A stretch of 14,579 nt of DNA, taken from the NCBI GenBank assembly GCA_050701635.1, contig JBOGDF010000115.1:1-14579 (forward strand), in the 5' to 3' direction. Every line of letters starts with the position of its first letter. Position 1 is the first letter of the stretch. This document shows, in pieces, positions 7,166-13,056 of this stretch. This DNA is from WHSM01 sp050701635. Its GTDB lineage: Bacteria > Actinomycetota > Actinomycetes > Mycobacteriales > Micromonosporaceae. A program made the position numbers and the translations under genes. The notes beneath the pieces were generated by a model. That model was not told where the DNA came from and made no database searches. It saw nothing but the letters and a program-made list of their open reading frames with translations.

Positions 7166-8056
7166 ATGGCTGCTCCCGCCCAGCCGCAGGCCATGGAGGC
7201 GATGCGGCGCTCGTACCACCGCCGGTACGTGCTCGGCCGGATCGGCCTGTACGTGCTCGCCGTGCTGGCCGCGCTGTTGAGCGCGGGGCCGTTCCTGTGG
7301 AGCCTGATCACGGCGTTCAAACTCAACGCCGACCTCTACAACGTGGAGAACAACCCGTTCCTGTTCAACCGCCCGCTCACCCCGTCCCACGTGGTGCTGC
7401 TGTTCCGCGACACCCCGTTCCTGATATTCGCGTGGAACACGCTGTGGGTCGGCACCCTGGTGGTGTTGATCACGCTGGCATTCGGGCTGCCGGCGGCGTA
7501 CTCGCTGGCGCGGCTGGACCGGCCCTGGTCCGGCCGGTTCGCCGTGGTGATCTTCATGGTCTACCTGGTGCCGCCGACGCTGCTGTTCCTGTCGCTGTCC
7601 CGGATGGTGGTGGCGGTCGGGCTGCAGGACTCCACCTGGTCGCTGGTGCTCGTGTATCCCACGATCACGATCCCGGTCTCGATCTGGCTGCTGATGGGCT
7701 TCCTGAAGGCGGTCCCGAAGGACATCGAGGAACAGGCGATGGTCGACGGTTACAGCCGGCTGGGCGCGTTCGTACGGGTCGCGCTGCCGCTGGCGTTCCC
7801 GGGGATCGTCGCGGTGGTGGTGTTCGCGTTCGTACTCACCGCGAGTGAGTTCATCTACGCGCTGGCGTTCGTCTCGCCGTCGGAGTCCAAGGTGGTCAGC
7901 ACCGGGGTGCCGACCGAGCTGGTGCGGGGCGACGTCTACTACTGGCAGTCGCTGCAGGCGGCGGCGGTGGTGGTGGCGCTCCCGATCGCGTTCGTGTTCA
8001 ACCTGTTCCTCGACCGGTTCATCGCGGGATTCACGATGGGGGCGGTGAAAGGGTGA
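7166..8056 (+). CDS. ABC transporter permease, MalG/UgpE-like
   Basis: This is the second permease, forming the heterodimeric channel with the preceding protein. Length is 296 aa, typical for MalG-like proteins. Membrane segments are visible near 25-50, 88-113, 123-150, 158-180, 207-232 and 264-283. The EAA loop reads EEQAMVDGYSRLGAFVRVAL at 188-207, followed by PLAFPGI. The ATG at 7166 comes 1 bp after the upstream TGA and uses GGAGGTG (7152-7158), located inside the previous gene. It is the last gene of the operon; a GC-rich hairpin follows 9 bp after the stop. Confidence 0.92.
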   Translation: MAAPAQPQAMEAMRRSYHRRYVLGRIGLYVLAVLAALLSAGPFLWSLITAFKLNADLYNVENNPFLFNRPLTPSHVVLLFRDTPFLIFAWNTLWVGTLVVLITLAFGLPAAYSLARLDRPWSGRFAVVIFMVYLVPPTLLFLSLSRMVVAVGLQDSTWSLVLVYPTITIPVSIWLLMGFLKAVPKDIEEQAMVDGYSRLGAFVRVALPLAFPGIVAVVVFAFVLTASEFIYALAFVSPSESKVVSTGVPTELVRGDVYYWQSLQAAAVVVALPIAFVFNLFLDRFIAGFTMGAVKG

Positions 8057-8064
8057 TCGACACA

Positions 8065-8092
8065 CCGGCGGCCCCGGAGCCTCGGCCGCCGG
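8065..8092 (+). terminator. GC-rich hairpin closing the ABC importer operon
   Basis: CCGGCGGCC (8065-8073) pairs perfectly with GGCCGCCGG (8084-8092) around a 10-nt loop, 9 bp after the last permease stop. There is no T-tract, so it is an L-shaped, actinobacterial-style terminator candidate. Downstream, TAATCT at 8103-8108 could be a -10 for ctaC, but no matching -35 was found. Confidence 0.6.
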
Positions 8093-8174
8093 CCCGGTCG
8101 AGTAATCTGCCACCGAAACATTGAGGCGGCCGTGTGCGGTCGTCGCGGGTTCGTGTGAAGGAAGGCAGGAGCAG

Positions 8175-9077
8175 GTGGTCGCAGGTCCTTCCCCTCGGCG
8201 CAGCGCACCCCGGCCGGGCCGTTGGCTCGCCGGCGCGCTGGTCGCGCTCGGGTCTCTGGTCTTGCTGTCGGGTTGCTCCGCCGAGGACGCGTTCGCCTTC
8301 GGCTGGCCCAAGGGCGTCACCCCGCAGGCCGAGCGGATGTACGACCTGTGGATCGGCTCCGTGATCGCCGCCCTGGTGGTCGGCGTCTTCGTGTGGGCGC
8401 TGATCTTCTGGTGCGTGGTCCGCTACCGCAAGCGCGGCGAGGAGCTCCCCGCCCAGACCCGGTACAACATGCCGATCGAGGTGCTGTACACGGTCATCCC
8501 GTTCCTGATCATCGCGGTGCTCTTCTACTACACCGCGATCATCCAGACGTACGTGGACAAGCGCTCCACCAGCCCTGACGTGACCATCGAAGTGGTCGCC
8601 TTCAAGTGGAACTGGCAGTTCCGGTACGTCGGCACCGAGGACGGCACCGGGACCACCGTGGCGGAGACCGGCACCAGCTCGTACATCCCGGTGCTGGTGG
8701 TGCCGGTCGGCCAGAGGATCCGGTTCGTGGAGACCAGCAAGGACGTGATCCACTCCTTCTGGGTCCCCGAGCTGCTGTTCAAGCGCGACGTGATGCCCGG
8801 CTACGAGAACCAGTTCGAGGTCACGGTCAGCCAGCAAGGCGAGTACGTGGGCCGCTGCGCCGAGCTGTGCGGCACGTACCACTCGATGATGAACTTCGAG
8901 GTACGGGCGGTGACGCCCGAGAAGTACCAGAAGTTCCTCGCGCTGCGCAGCCAGGGCAAGACGACGCCGGAGGCGCTGGAGGGCATCGGCTACACCGGTG
9001 AGCAGCGGTACGCCATCACCACCAAACCGTTCGACACCAAGCGGGACGCCGTCAAGGACGCGGGAGAGACCCCATGA
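8175..9077 (+). CDS. ctaC: Cytochrome c oxidase (aa3) subunit II, lipoprotein form
   Basis: CtaC carries the binuclear CuA centre that accepts electrons from the QcrC heme and passes them to heme a in CtaD. The 300-aa protein has a signal peptide with a good lipobox LLSGC (C34), as known for actinobacterial CtaC. Two membrane segments follow, near 58-82 and 104-126. The cupredoxin domain contains WNWQF (145-149), H193 in DVIHSFWVPELLFKRDVMP, and the CuA motif CAELCGTYHSMM with C228, C232, H236 and M239; all CuA ligands are present. The GTG at 8175 is chosen because it gives a normal signal peptide and follows AAGGAAGGCAGGAG; the alternative TTG at 8121 would add 18 residues and is unlikely. 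Its stop overlaps the ctaF start (ATGA). ctaD is not adjacent, unlike in Streptomyces. Confidence 0.95.
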   Translation: MVAGPSPRRSAPRPGRWLAGALVALGSLVLLSGCSAEDAFAFGWPKGVTPQAERMYDLWIGSVIAALVVGVFVWALIFWCVVRYRKRGEELPAQTRYNMPIEVLYTVIPFLIIAVLFYYTAIIQTYVDKRSTSPDVTIEVVAFKWNWQFRYVGTEDGTGTTVAETGTSSYIPVLVVPVGQRIRFVETSKDVIHSFWVPELLFKRDVMPGYENQFEVTVSQQGEYVGRCAELCGTYHSMMNFEVRAVTPEKYQKFLALRSQGKTTPEALEGIGYTGEQRYAITTKPFDTKRDAVKDAGETP

Positions 9078-9499
9078 GGACCGAAGGGCGCATCTTCAAC
9101 GGGGTTGCCGTCTTCCTGTACGCGTGCGCGGCCGTCTACTACTGGTGGACCGACTTCGAGCTGGGTGCCCCCGACTGGGTGGGCACCGTTGCGCTGATCC
9201 TGTCCGGCACCCTGCTGGCGATGTGCGGCCTCTACTTCGGCTTCGTGGCACGCCGGATCGAGCCGCGCCCGGAGGACCGCGAGGACGCCGACATCACCGA
9301 GGGCGCCGGCGAGGTCGGGTTCTTCAGCCCCGGCAGCTACTGGCCGTTCGGGCTGGCGCTGGCGGCGACGATGACCGGCCTCGGCGCGGTGTTCTGGATG
9401 TGGTGGCTGATCGCGGTCGGCGTGGCGGCGCTGTTGTTCGCCACCGGCGGCCTGCTCTTCGAGTACTACACCGGCTCCCGGCGCGGCCACTTCGAGTAG
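9074..9499 (+). CDS. ctaF: Cytochrome c oxidase subunit IV, actinobacterial type
   Basis: This is a small membrane subunit of the aa3 oxidase specific to actinobacteria. The 141-aa protein begins MRTEGRIFNGVAVFLYA and has four hydrophobic segments, near 7-25, 34-58, 90-108 and 110-130. The conserved central stretch FVARRIEPRPEDREDADI (57-74) and the GAGEVGFFSPGSYWP segment (77-91) match M. tuberculosis Rv2199c as remembered. The ATG lies inside the ctaC stop (4-bp overlap), so the two are translationally coupled. The gene ends 31 bp before the convergent stop of the zinc-ribbon gene, with a short tandem repeat in between. Confidence 0.94.
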   Translation: MRTEGRIFNGVAVFLYACAAVYYWWTDFELGAPDWVGTVALILSGTLLAMCGLYFGFVARRIEPRPEDREDADITEGAGEVGFFSPGSYWPFGLALAATMTGLGAVFWMWWLIAVGVAALLFATGGLLFEYYTGSRRGHFE

Positions 9500-9510
9500 C
9501 GGGTCCGGCC

Positions 9511-9546
9511 TCAGGCTGCTCGGTGCGGTCTCAGGCTGCTCGGTGC
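9511..9546. repeat. Two-copy direct repeat (20-bp period) at the ctaF / zinc-ribbon gene junction
   Basis: TCAGGCTGCTCGGTGC occurs at 9511-9526 and again, exactly, at 9531-9546. The right copy contains the last codons and TGA stop (minus strand) of the zinc-ribbon gene; the left copy lies in the convergent spacer after ctaF. It looks like a recent local duplication rather than a functional site. Confidence 0.85.
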
Positions 9547-9719
9547 TGGGCGGGCGCCGCGTCGGTGGCGTACGGGCCGCTCACGATCGCGGCACCGCAG
9601 ATCGTGCAGGCCCATTCGTCGTACGCCGCGTCTGTCTCGCCGCCCGCGGAGAGCAGCTCGAACCGCACTACCTCGGCGCACGAGGAACAGTAGAGCTCAC
9701 GTACCTCATCGCTGGACAC
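9531..9719 (-). CDS. Small zinc-ribbon protein, function unknown
   Basis: This is a 62-aa acidic protein with two CxxC pairs (C11/C14 in YCSSCAEV, C38/C41 in WACTICGA) spaced as in a rubredoxin-like zinc ribbon, so it probably binds one Zn(II). A hydrophilic Ala-rich tail follows (residues 51-62). I do not recognise a named family. The GTG at 9719 is preferred because GGAGGAGGTGAGG lies directly upstream on the minus strand; an open frame extends to 9815 but without similar start support or plausible sequence. Codon use and GC content match its neighbours. It is transcribed away from trpD, separated from it by a strong hairpin (9805-9839), so it probably has its own promoter in 9720-9800. It converges on ctaF. 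A role in metal or redox housekeeping is possible but unproven. Confidence 0.78.
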   Translation of the reverse strand: MSSDEVRELYCSSCAEVVRFELLSAGGETDAAYDEWACTICGAAIVSGPYATDAAPAQHRAA

Positions 9720-9804
9720 GGACCTCACCTCCTCCACGCTCTGACGGTGCCACGTAGCTCTCGGTACGCGGGGGAGGTGCTCCGGCGTGTCGTGGCCGGG
9801 TACG

Positions 9805-9839
9805 CGTACGGGCACCCACCGGCGGCGGGTGCCCGTACG
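9805..9839 (-). terminator. Terminator hairpin downstream of trpD
   Basis: A perfect 13-bp stem is formed by CGTACGGGCACCC at 9805-9817 with its complement at 9827-9839, around a 9-nt loop. It lies 16 bp past the trpD stop (minus strand). It separates the trpD transcript from the zinc-ribbon gene. No clear T-tract is present. Confidence 0.75.
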
Positions 9840-9854
9840 TCGGGTAGCTGCTGT

Positions 9855-10898
9855 TCAGCCGAGCTTGGCGGCCTCGGCGACGCCGATCCAGCGGTCCAGC
9901 ACCGCGGCCACAGCGCCTGAGTCGATCGCCTGGTTGGCCCGCTCGATACCGTCGCGGAGCGCGTCGCCCAGGTCGCCGTCGAGACCGGTGAACGCGGCGA
10001 TCGCGGCGGCGGCGTTGATCACCACGGCGTCGCGTACCGGGCCGGGGTCGCCGGCCAGCAGGCGGCGTACCACCTCGGCGTTGAAGGCCGGGTCGCCACC
10101 GCGCAGGTCGCCCGGCTGCGCCCGGGGCAGGCCGAAGTCGGCGGCGTCGACCAGCTCTTCACGGACCTTGCCGCCGGTCGCCACCCACAGCCGGGTGGCC
10201 GCGGTAGTGGTGAACTCGTCCAGGCCGTCCTCGCCGCGCATCACGATCACCGAGTGGTTACGGCGGGCGAACACCTCCGCCATCACCGGCGCCATCCGCA
10301 GCTCGAAACAGCCGACCGCGCCCGCGGTGGGCTGCGCCGGATTGCTCAGCGGCCCGAGGAAGTTGAACACCGTCGGTACGCCGAGCTCTTTGCGGGGCAC
10401 CCCGGCGTGCCGCATCCCGGGGTGGTGCTTGGGTGCGAAGCAGAACCCGATGCCGGCCTCCGCGACGCACCGGGCCACCGCCTCCGGGCCCAGGTCGAGC
10501 GGCACCCCGAGCTGCTCGAGTACGTCGGCCGTACCGCAGCTGGAGGAGGCGGCGCGGTTGCCGTGCTTGACCACCGGGATCCCGGCGCCGGCGGTGACCA
10601 GCGCCGCCATCGTGGAGATGTTGACGGTGTGCGCCCGGTCGCCGCCGGTGCCGACCACGTCGACCGCGGGCACGTCGACGGTGACCCGGGCCGCGTTGGC
10701 CAGCATCACCTCGACCATGCCGGCGACCTCGCTGGCAGTTTCGCCCTTGGCGCGCAGCGCGGTCACGAACCCGGCGATCTGCACCGGGGTCGCGTCGCCG
10801 GCCATGATCTCGGTCATCGCCCACGCGGTGTCTGTTTCGGACAGCGATTCGCCGTGCAGCAGCTCCGAGATCAGATGGGACCAGGTCCGGTCGGCCAT
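9855..10898 (-). CDS. trpD: Anthranilate phosphoribosyltransferase
   Basis: TrpD joins anthranilate to PRPP, the second step of tryptophan synthesis, in the cytoplasm. The 347-aa length is normal. Motifs: the PRPP loop VVGTGGDRAHTVNIST at 81-96, KHGNRAASSSCGTADVLE at 111-128, FCFAPKHHPGMRH at 152-164, RKELGVPTVFNFLGPLSNP at 169-187, and GEDGLDE in the C-terminal half for Mg-PRPP binding. The ATG at 10898 has GGAGG about 5 nt upstream; the open frame runs further upstream (to 11111) but loses all family resemblance and overlaps the receiver gene. No other trp gene is nearby, as is common for trpD in this actinobacterial locus. A 64-bp gap separates it from the receiver-like gene upstream, so co-transcription is possible. 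It is followed by a strong hairpin. Confidence 0.95.
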   Translation of the reverse strand: MADRTWSHLISELLHGESLSETDTAWAMTEIMAGDATPVQIAGFVTALRAKGETASEVAGMVEVMLANAARVTVDVPAVDVVGTGGDRAHTVNISTMAALVTAGAGIPVVKHGNRAASSSCGTADVLEQLGVPLDLGPEAVARCVAEAGIGFCFAPKHHPGMRHAGVPRKELGVPTVFNFLGPLSNPAQPTAGAVGCFELRMAPVMAEVFARRNHSVIVMRGEDGLDEFTTTAATRLWVATGGKVREELVDAADFGLPRAQPGDLRGGDPAFNAEVVRRLLAGDPGPVRDAVVINAAAAIAAFTGLDGDLGDALRDGIERANQAIDSGAVAAVLDRWIGVAEAAKLG

Positions 10899-10926
10899 GT
10901 AAGCCTCCGCTGAGGTGGAAGGGTGA

Positions 10927-10944
10927 CGCGACGGCGGTGTCGCG
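10927..10944 (-). other. Small hairpin between the receiver-like gene and trpD
   Basis: CGCGAC-GGCGGT-GTCGCG forms a 6-bp stem with a 6-nt loop, between the receiver-like gene stop (10963) and the trpD start (10898). It is too weak for a confident terminator. It could be a partial terminator or leader structure for trpD. No tryptophan-rich leader peptide is visible. Confidence 0.3.
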
Positions 10945-10962
10945 CGGGGGGTGGACATCGGT

Positions 10963-11382
10963 CTAGGCGGTGGTCGCGGAGAGGGAACGCTTACGCAGCA
11001 GATCCGCGACGGTCTCGGCGGTGCGTACCGGGTCCAGCGGGTGCACCAGGTACGCGTCGGCGCGCGACCAGGCGGCCAGCCAGCGGTCGGCGGCCCGAGC
11101 GAGCACCACACACATGGTCGGGCAGTCGTCCAGCTCGTCCCGCAGCTGCCGGGCGATGCCGAGCCCGCCGGCGGGCCACGCCTCGCCGTCGAGCAGCATC
11201 AGGTCGACTTCGTACTCGTCGACCAGCCTGAGCACCTCGTCCACGGCGGCGGCCTCGACGTACTCGACGCGTACGTCGGGGGCGGGACGGCGCCCGACGG
11301 CGGTGCTCATCCGGTCTCGGACGGCGGCGTCGTCGCTGTAGAGCAGGACGGTGTACGGGGCTGTCTGAGCGCTACTGGTCAT
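10963..11382 (-). CDS. Atypical response-regulator receiver-like protein (stand-alone, no output domain)
   Basis: The 139-aa protein has a CheY-like layout with no DNA-binding or enzymatic domain. Visible elements: beta1 with an acidic pair, VLLYSDDAAVRD (D17, D18); beta3 VDLMLLDGE with the likely phospho-acceptor D65; beta4 MCVVLARAAD, where the usual Thr/Ser appears to be Ala; and beta5 AYLVHPLDP, where the nearly invariant Lys is His (H114). The loss of these switch residues suggests unusual or absent phosphorylation signalling. The ATG at 11382 has GGAG about 7 nt upstream; a longer open frame to 11538 reads through a GC-repeat and is rejected. No histidine kinase is nearby. It is divergent from ctaE and upstream of trpD, so it may share a control region with the respiratory operon. 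Function is unknown; the family call is moderately sure. Confidence 0.72.
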   Translation of the reverse strand: MTSSAQTAPYTVLLYSDDAAVRDRMSTAVGRRPAPDVRVEYVEAAAVDEVLRLVDEYEVDLMLLDGEAWPAGGLGIARQLRDELDDCPTMCVVLARAADRWLAAWSRADAYLVHPLDPVRTAETVADLLRKRSLSATTA

Positions 11383-11413
11383 CACTGGACTCCATCGGGG
11401 TCGACCGGGGCCG

Positions 11414-11419
11414 ATCGTA
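11414..11419 (-). promoter_or_regulatory. Possible -10 element for the receiver-like gene
   Basis: On the minus strand TACGAT (TAnnnT type, 4 of 6 to TATAAT) lies 32 bp before the ATG at 11382. No convincing -35 was found at 16-18 bp spacing. Listed as the best candidate only. Confidence 0.25.
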
Positions 11420-11446
11420 CCTGCCAGTGACCTTGCCACGCACGCA

Positions 11447-11496
11447 GCGTCCGGGCTCGCGCGGGGGACCCGCGTCCGGGGGCGCGCGGGGACTCG
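11447..11496. repeat. Imperfect 25-bp tandem repeat in the divergent ctaE control region
   Basis: Two adjacent units (11447-11471 and 11472-11496) both start GCGTCCGGG and share CGCGCGGGG two bases later, matching at 18 of the first 20 positions. They lie 45-94 bp before the ctaE start, between ctaE and the divergent receiver-like gene. The rest of this 158-bp spacer (11383-11540) holds no clear promoter for ctaE. The repeat may be a double protein-binding site or just slippage in GC-rich DNA. Confidence 0.6.
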
Positions 11497-11540
11497 CCGG
11501 AGGGCACCCCGGCGCACCGAATCCGGGGGGACCCGCAATA

Positions 11541-12155
11541 ATGACCAGCGTGTCTGCGGTCGAAGCCATCGAGAAGAGCCGGATCCACTCGCTCACCAGG
11601 CCGAACATGGTCAGTGTCGGGACGATCGTCTGGCTGTCCAGCGAGTTGATGTTCTTCGCGGCGCTGTTCGCGATGTACTTCTCGATCCGCGCGTCGGAGC
11701 TGGGTCAGGAGTTGTGGGCGCACCACACCCCGCAACTCAACCTGCCGTACGCCCTGGTGTTCACCACGATCCTGGTGCTGTCGTCGGTGACCTGCCAGTT
11801 CGGGGTGTTCGCCGCCGAGAAGGGCGACGTGTACGGGCTGCGCCGCTGGTTCGCGCTCACCTTCGTGATGGGCCTGGTCTTCGTACTGGGTCAGGTCAAC
11901 GAGTACCGGCAGCTGGTGACCGAGGGCATCACGATCAACGGTGACGGGTACGGCACGATGTTCTACCTGACCACCGGCTTCCACGGGCTGCACGTCACCG
12001 GCGGTCTGATCGCGTTCATCTTCTTCATGATCCGTACCACGCTCGCCAAGTTCACCCCGGCACAGGCGACCGCGGCGATCGTGGTGTCGTACTACTGGCA
12101 CTTCGTCGACGTGGTGTGGATCGCGCTGTTCGCCATGATCTATCTGCTGAAGTAG
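11541..12155 (+). CDS. ctaE: Cytochrome c oxidase (aa3) subunit III
   Basis: This is a membrane subunit that stabilises the aa3 oxidase. The 204-aa protein has five membrane segments, near 24-47, 70-90, 103-121, 138-163 and 178-201, the short actinobacterial form. Family stretches: RPNMVSVGTIVWLSSELMFF (20-39), GVFAAEKGDVYGLRRW (88-103), FYLTTGFHGLHVTGGL (141-156) with the conserved E/H residues, and VVSYYWHFVDVVWIALF (181-197). It closely resembles M. tuberculosis CtaE. The ATG at 11541 is preferred: a G-rich GGGGGGA precedes it by 9 nt and the N-terminus then fits the family, while the longer open frame (to 11427) is low-complexity. An alternative GTG exists at 11550. It heads ctaE-qcrC-qcrA-qcrB, with an 82-bp gap to qcrC that contains a hairpin. 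Confidence 0.95.
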   Translation: MTSVSAVEAIEKSRIHSLTRPNMVSVGTIVWLSSELMFFAALFAMYFSIRASELGQELWAHHTPQLNLPYALVFTTILVLSSVTCQFGVFAAEKGDVYGLRRWFALTFVMGLVFVLGQVNEYRQLVTEGITINGDGYGTMFYLTTGFHGLHVTGGLIAFIFFMIRTTLAKFTPAQATAAIVVSYYWHFVDVVWIALFAMIYLLK

Positions 12156-12182
12156 CGACCCTGTCACATTTCGGGTCGCTAC
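12152..12182 (+). terminator. Hairpin overlapping the ctaE stop codon (attenuator or partial terminator)
   Basis: GTAGCGACCC (12152-12161) pairs perfectly with GGGTCGCTAC (12173-12182) around an 11-nt AU-richer loop. The ctaE stop TAG (12153-12155) is in the left arm, so ribosomes ending on ctaE would melt it. No T-tract follows. TAATAG at 12191-12196 just downstream may be a -10 of a qcrC promoter (weak). It may set the ctaE to qcrCAB ratio or protect the ctaE 3' end. Confidence 0.5.
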
Positions 12183-12237
12183 CACGTCAGTAATAGTGAG
12201 CAGGAAACTCGGCTTCGGCCGATCGAAAGGTGAGGCA

Positions 12238-13056
12238 ATGACCGCAGTTCCTCCGGATCCACCCGCCGGGCCACCCGGCCGCAGGTCACGCGCCCGGCTG
12301 CGGCAGCGGCTGGGTGCCGCGGTACGGCTGTCCGCGGCGCTGGCGCTGCTGGGGGGCATGTTCATGGCGTTCGCCCCGGGCGTGGCGGCCGAGGACTCTC
12401 CCACGGAGCTGTCGGCGGCGGCGAAGGCGGGCAAGCGGCTGTACGACACCAGCTGCATCAGCTGCCACGGCGACAACGGCCAGGGCGTCACCGACCGCGG
12501 TCCGAGCCTGATCGGCGCCGGCGCGGCGGCGGTGGAGTTCCAGGTCAACACCGGCCGGATGCCGATGGCGCGCCAGGAGGCCCAGGCGGAGCGCAAGCCG
12601 CCCAAGTTCACCGACGAGGAAGCGCGGCAGCTCGCGGCGTACATCCAGGAGCTGGGGGGTGGCCCGACCATCCCGGAGGGTGACCTGCGGGATGGCGACG
12701 TGGCCAACGGCGGCCGGCTCTACCGGCTCAACTGCGCGTCCTGCCACGGGCTCGGCGCCGGTGGCGGTGCGCTGTCCAGCGGCAAGTTCGCGCCCGGCCT
12801 GGACCTGTCGACGGATCGGGAGATGTTCGGGGCGATGCTGTCCGGCCCGCAGAACATGCCGGTGTTCGGCGACAACGAGCTTTCGCCGCAGGAGAAGAAG
12901 GACATCATCGCGTACGTGCAGTACCTGAAGGCGGACCAGGACCCGGGCGGCTGGGGGCTGGGGCGGTTCGGCCCGGCCACCGAGGCGATCGCGATCTTCC
13001 TGTTCGGCATGGTGTTCCTCGCGCTGTGCATGCTGTGGATTGCGGGGAAGTCATGA
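12238..13056 (+). CDS. qcrC: Cytochrome bcc complex diheme cytochrome c subunit (QcrC)
   Basis: QcrC is the membrane-anchored diheme c-type cytochrome that replaces cytochrome c1 plus soluble cytochrome c, linking the bcc complex directly to CtaC. The 272-aa protein has an N-terminal hydrophobic segment (about 31-51, ending GVAAED), two heme-binding CxxCH motifs (C73-C76-H77 in CISCHG and C166-C169-H170 in CASCHG) and candidate axial methionines in TGRMPM (M108/M110) and QNMPVFGD (M207). A C-terminal membrane anchor lies at ~250-268. The ATG at 12238 has AGGTGAGG directly upstream; an in-frame GTG at 12196 would add 14 residues and lacks a ribosome site. Its stop overlaps the qcrA start (ATGA). 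It is exported with heme attachment on the outer face. Confidence 0.95.
   Translation: MTAVPPDPPAGPPGRRSRARLRQRLGAAVRLSAALALLGGMFMAFAPGVAAEDSPTELSAAAKAGKRLYDTSCISCHGDNGQGVTDRGPSLIGAGAAAVEFQVNTGRMPMARQEAQAERKPPKFTDEEARQLAAYIQELGGGPTIPEGDLRDGDVANGGRLYRLNCASCHGLGAGGGALSSGKFAPGLDLSTDREMFGAMLSGPQNMPVFGDNELSPQEKKDIIAYVQYLKADQDPGGWGLGRFGPATEAIAIFLFGMVFLALCMLWIAGKS

Noticed and set aside
7156..7168. TGTGAGATGG near 7160 matching the erpA palindrome arm
   Set aside because: It is formed by the stop and start codons of two adjacent permease genes, so the match is most likely chance.
8121..8174. TTG start extending CtaC by 18 residues
   Set aside because: It would place a polar, Cys-containing stretch before a normal signal peptide; GTG at 8175 with purine-rich upstream sequence fits better.
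5737..8320. Two long minus-strand frames (529 and 426 codons) opposite the ABC ATPase, permeases and ctaC start
   Set aside because: His/Arg/Gln/Asp-rich shadow translation with no ribosome site; the plus strand encodes typical ABC proteins throughout.
9720..9854. tRNA, small RNA or leader peptide in the trpD / zinc-ribbon spacer
   Set aside because: Only the terminator hairpin at 9805-9839 is evident; no cloverleaf, Trp-rich peptide or other structure was seen.
10899..11111. N-terminal extension of trpD to 418 residues
   Set aside because: The extension overlaps the receiver-like gene, shows no TrpD similarity, and the ATG at 10898 has a GGAGG.
12196..12237. Upstream GTG start for qcrC giving a 14-residue extension
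   Set aside because: No ribosome-binding sequence before 12196, while AGGTGAGG directly precedes the ATG at 12238.
11382..12707. 441-codon minus-strand frame opposite ctaE and qcrC
   Set aside because: It covers two secure respiratory genes and has no recognisable domain.
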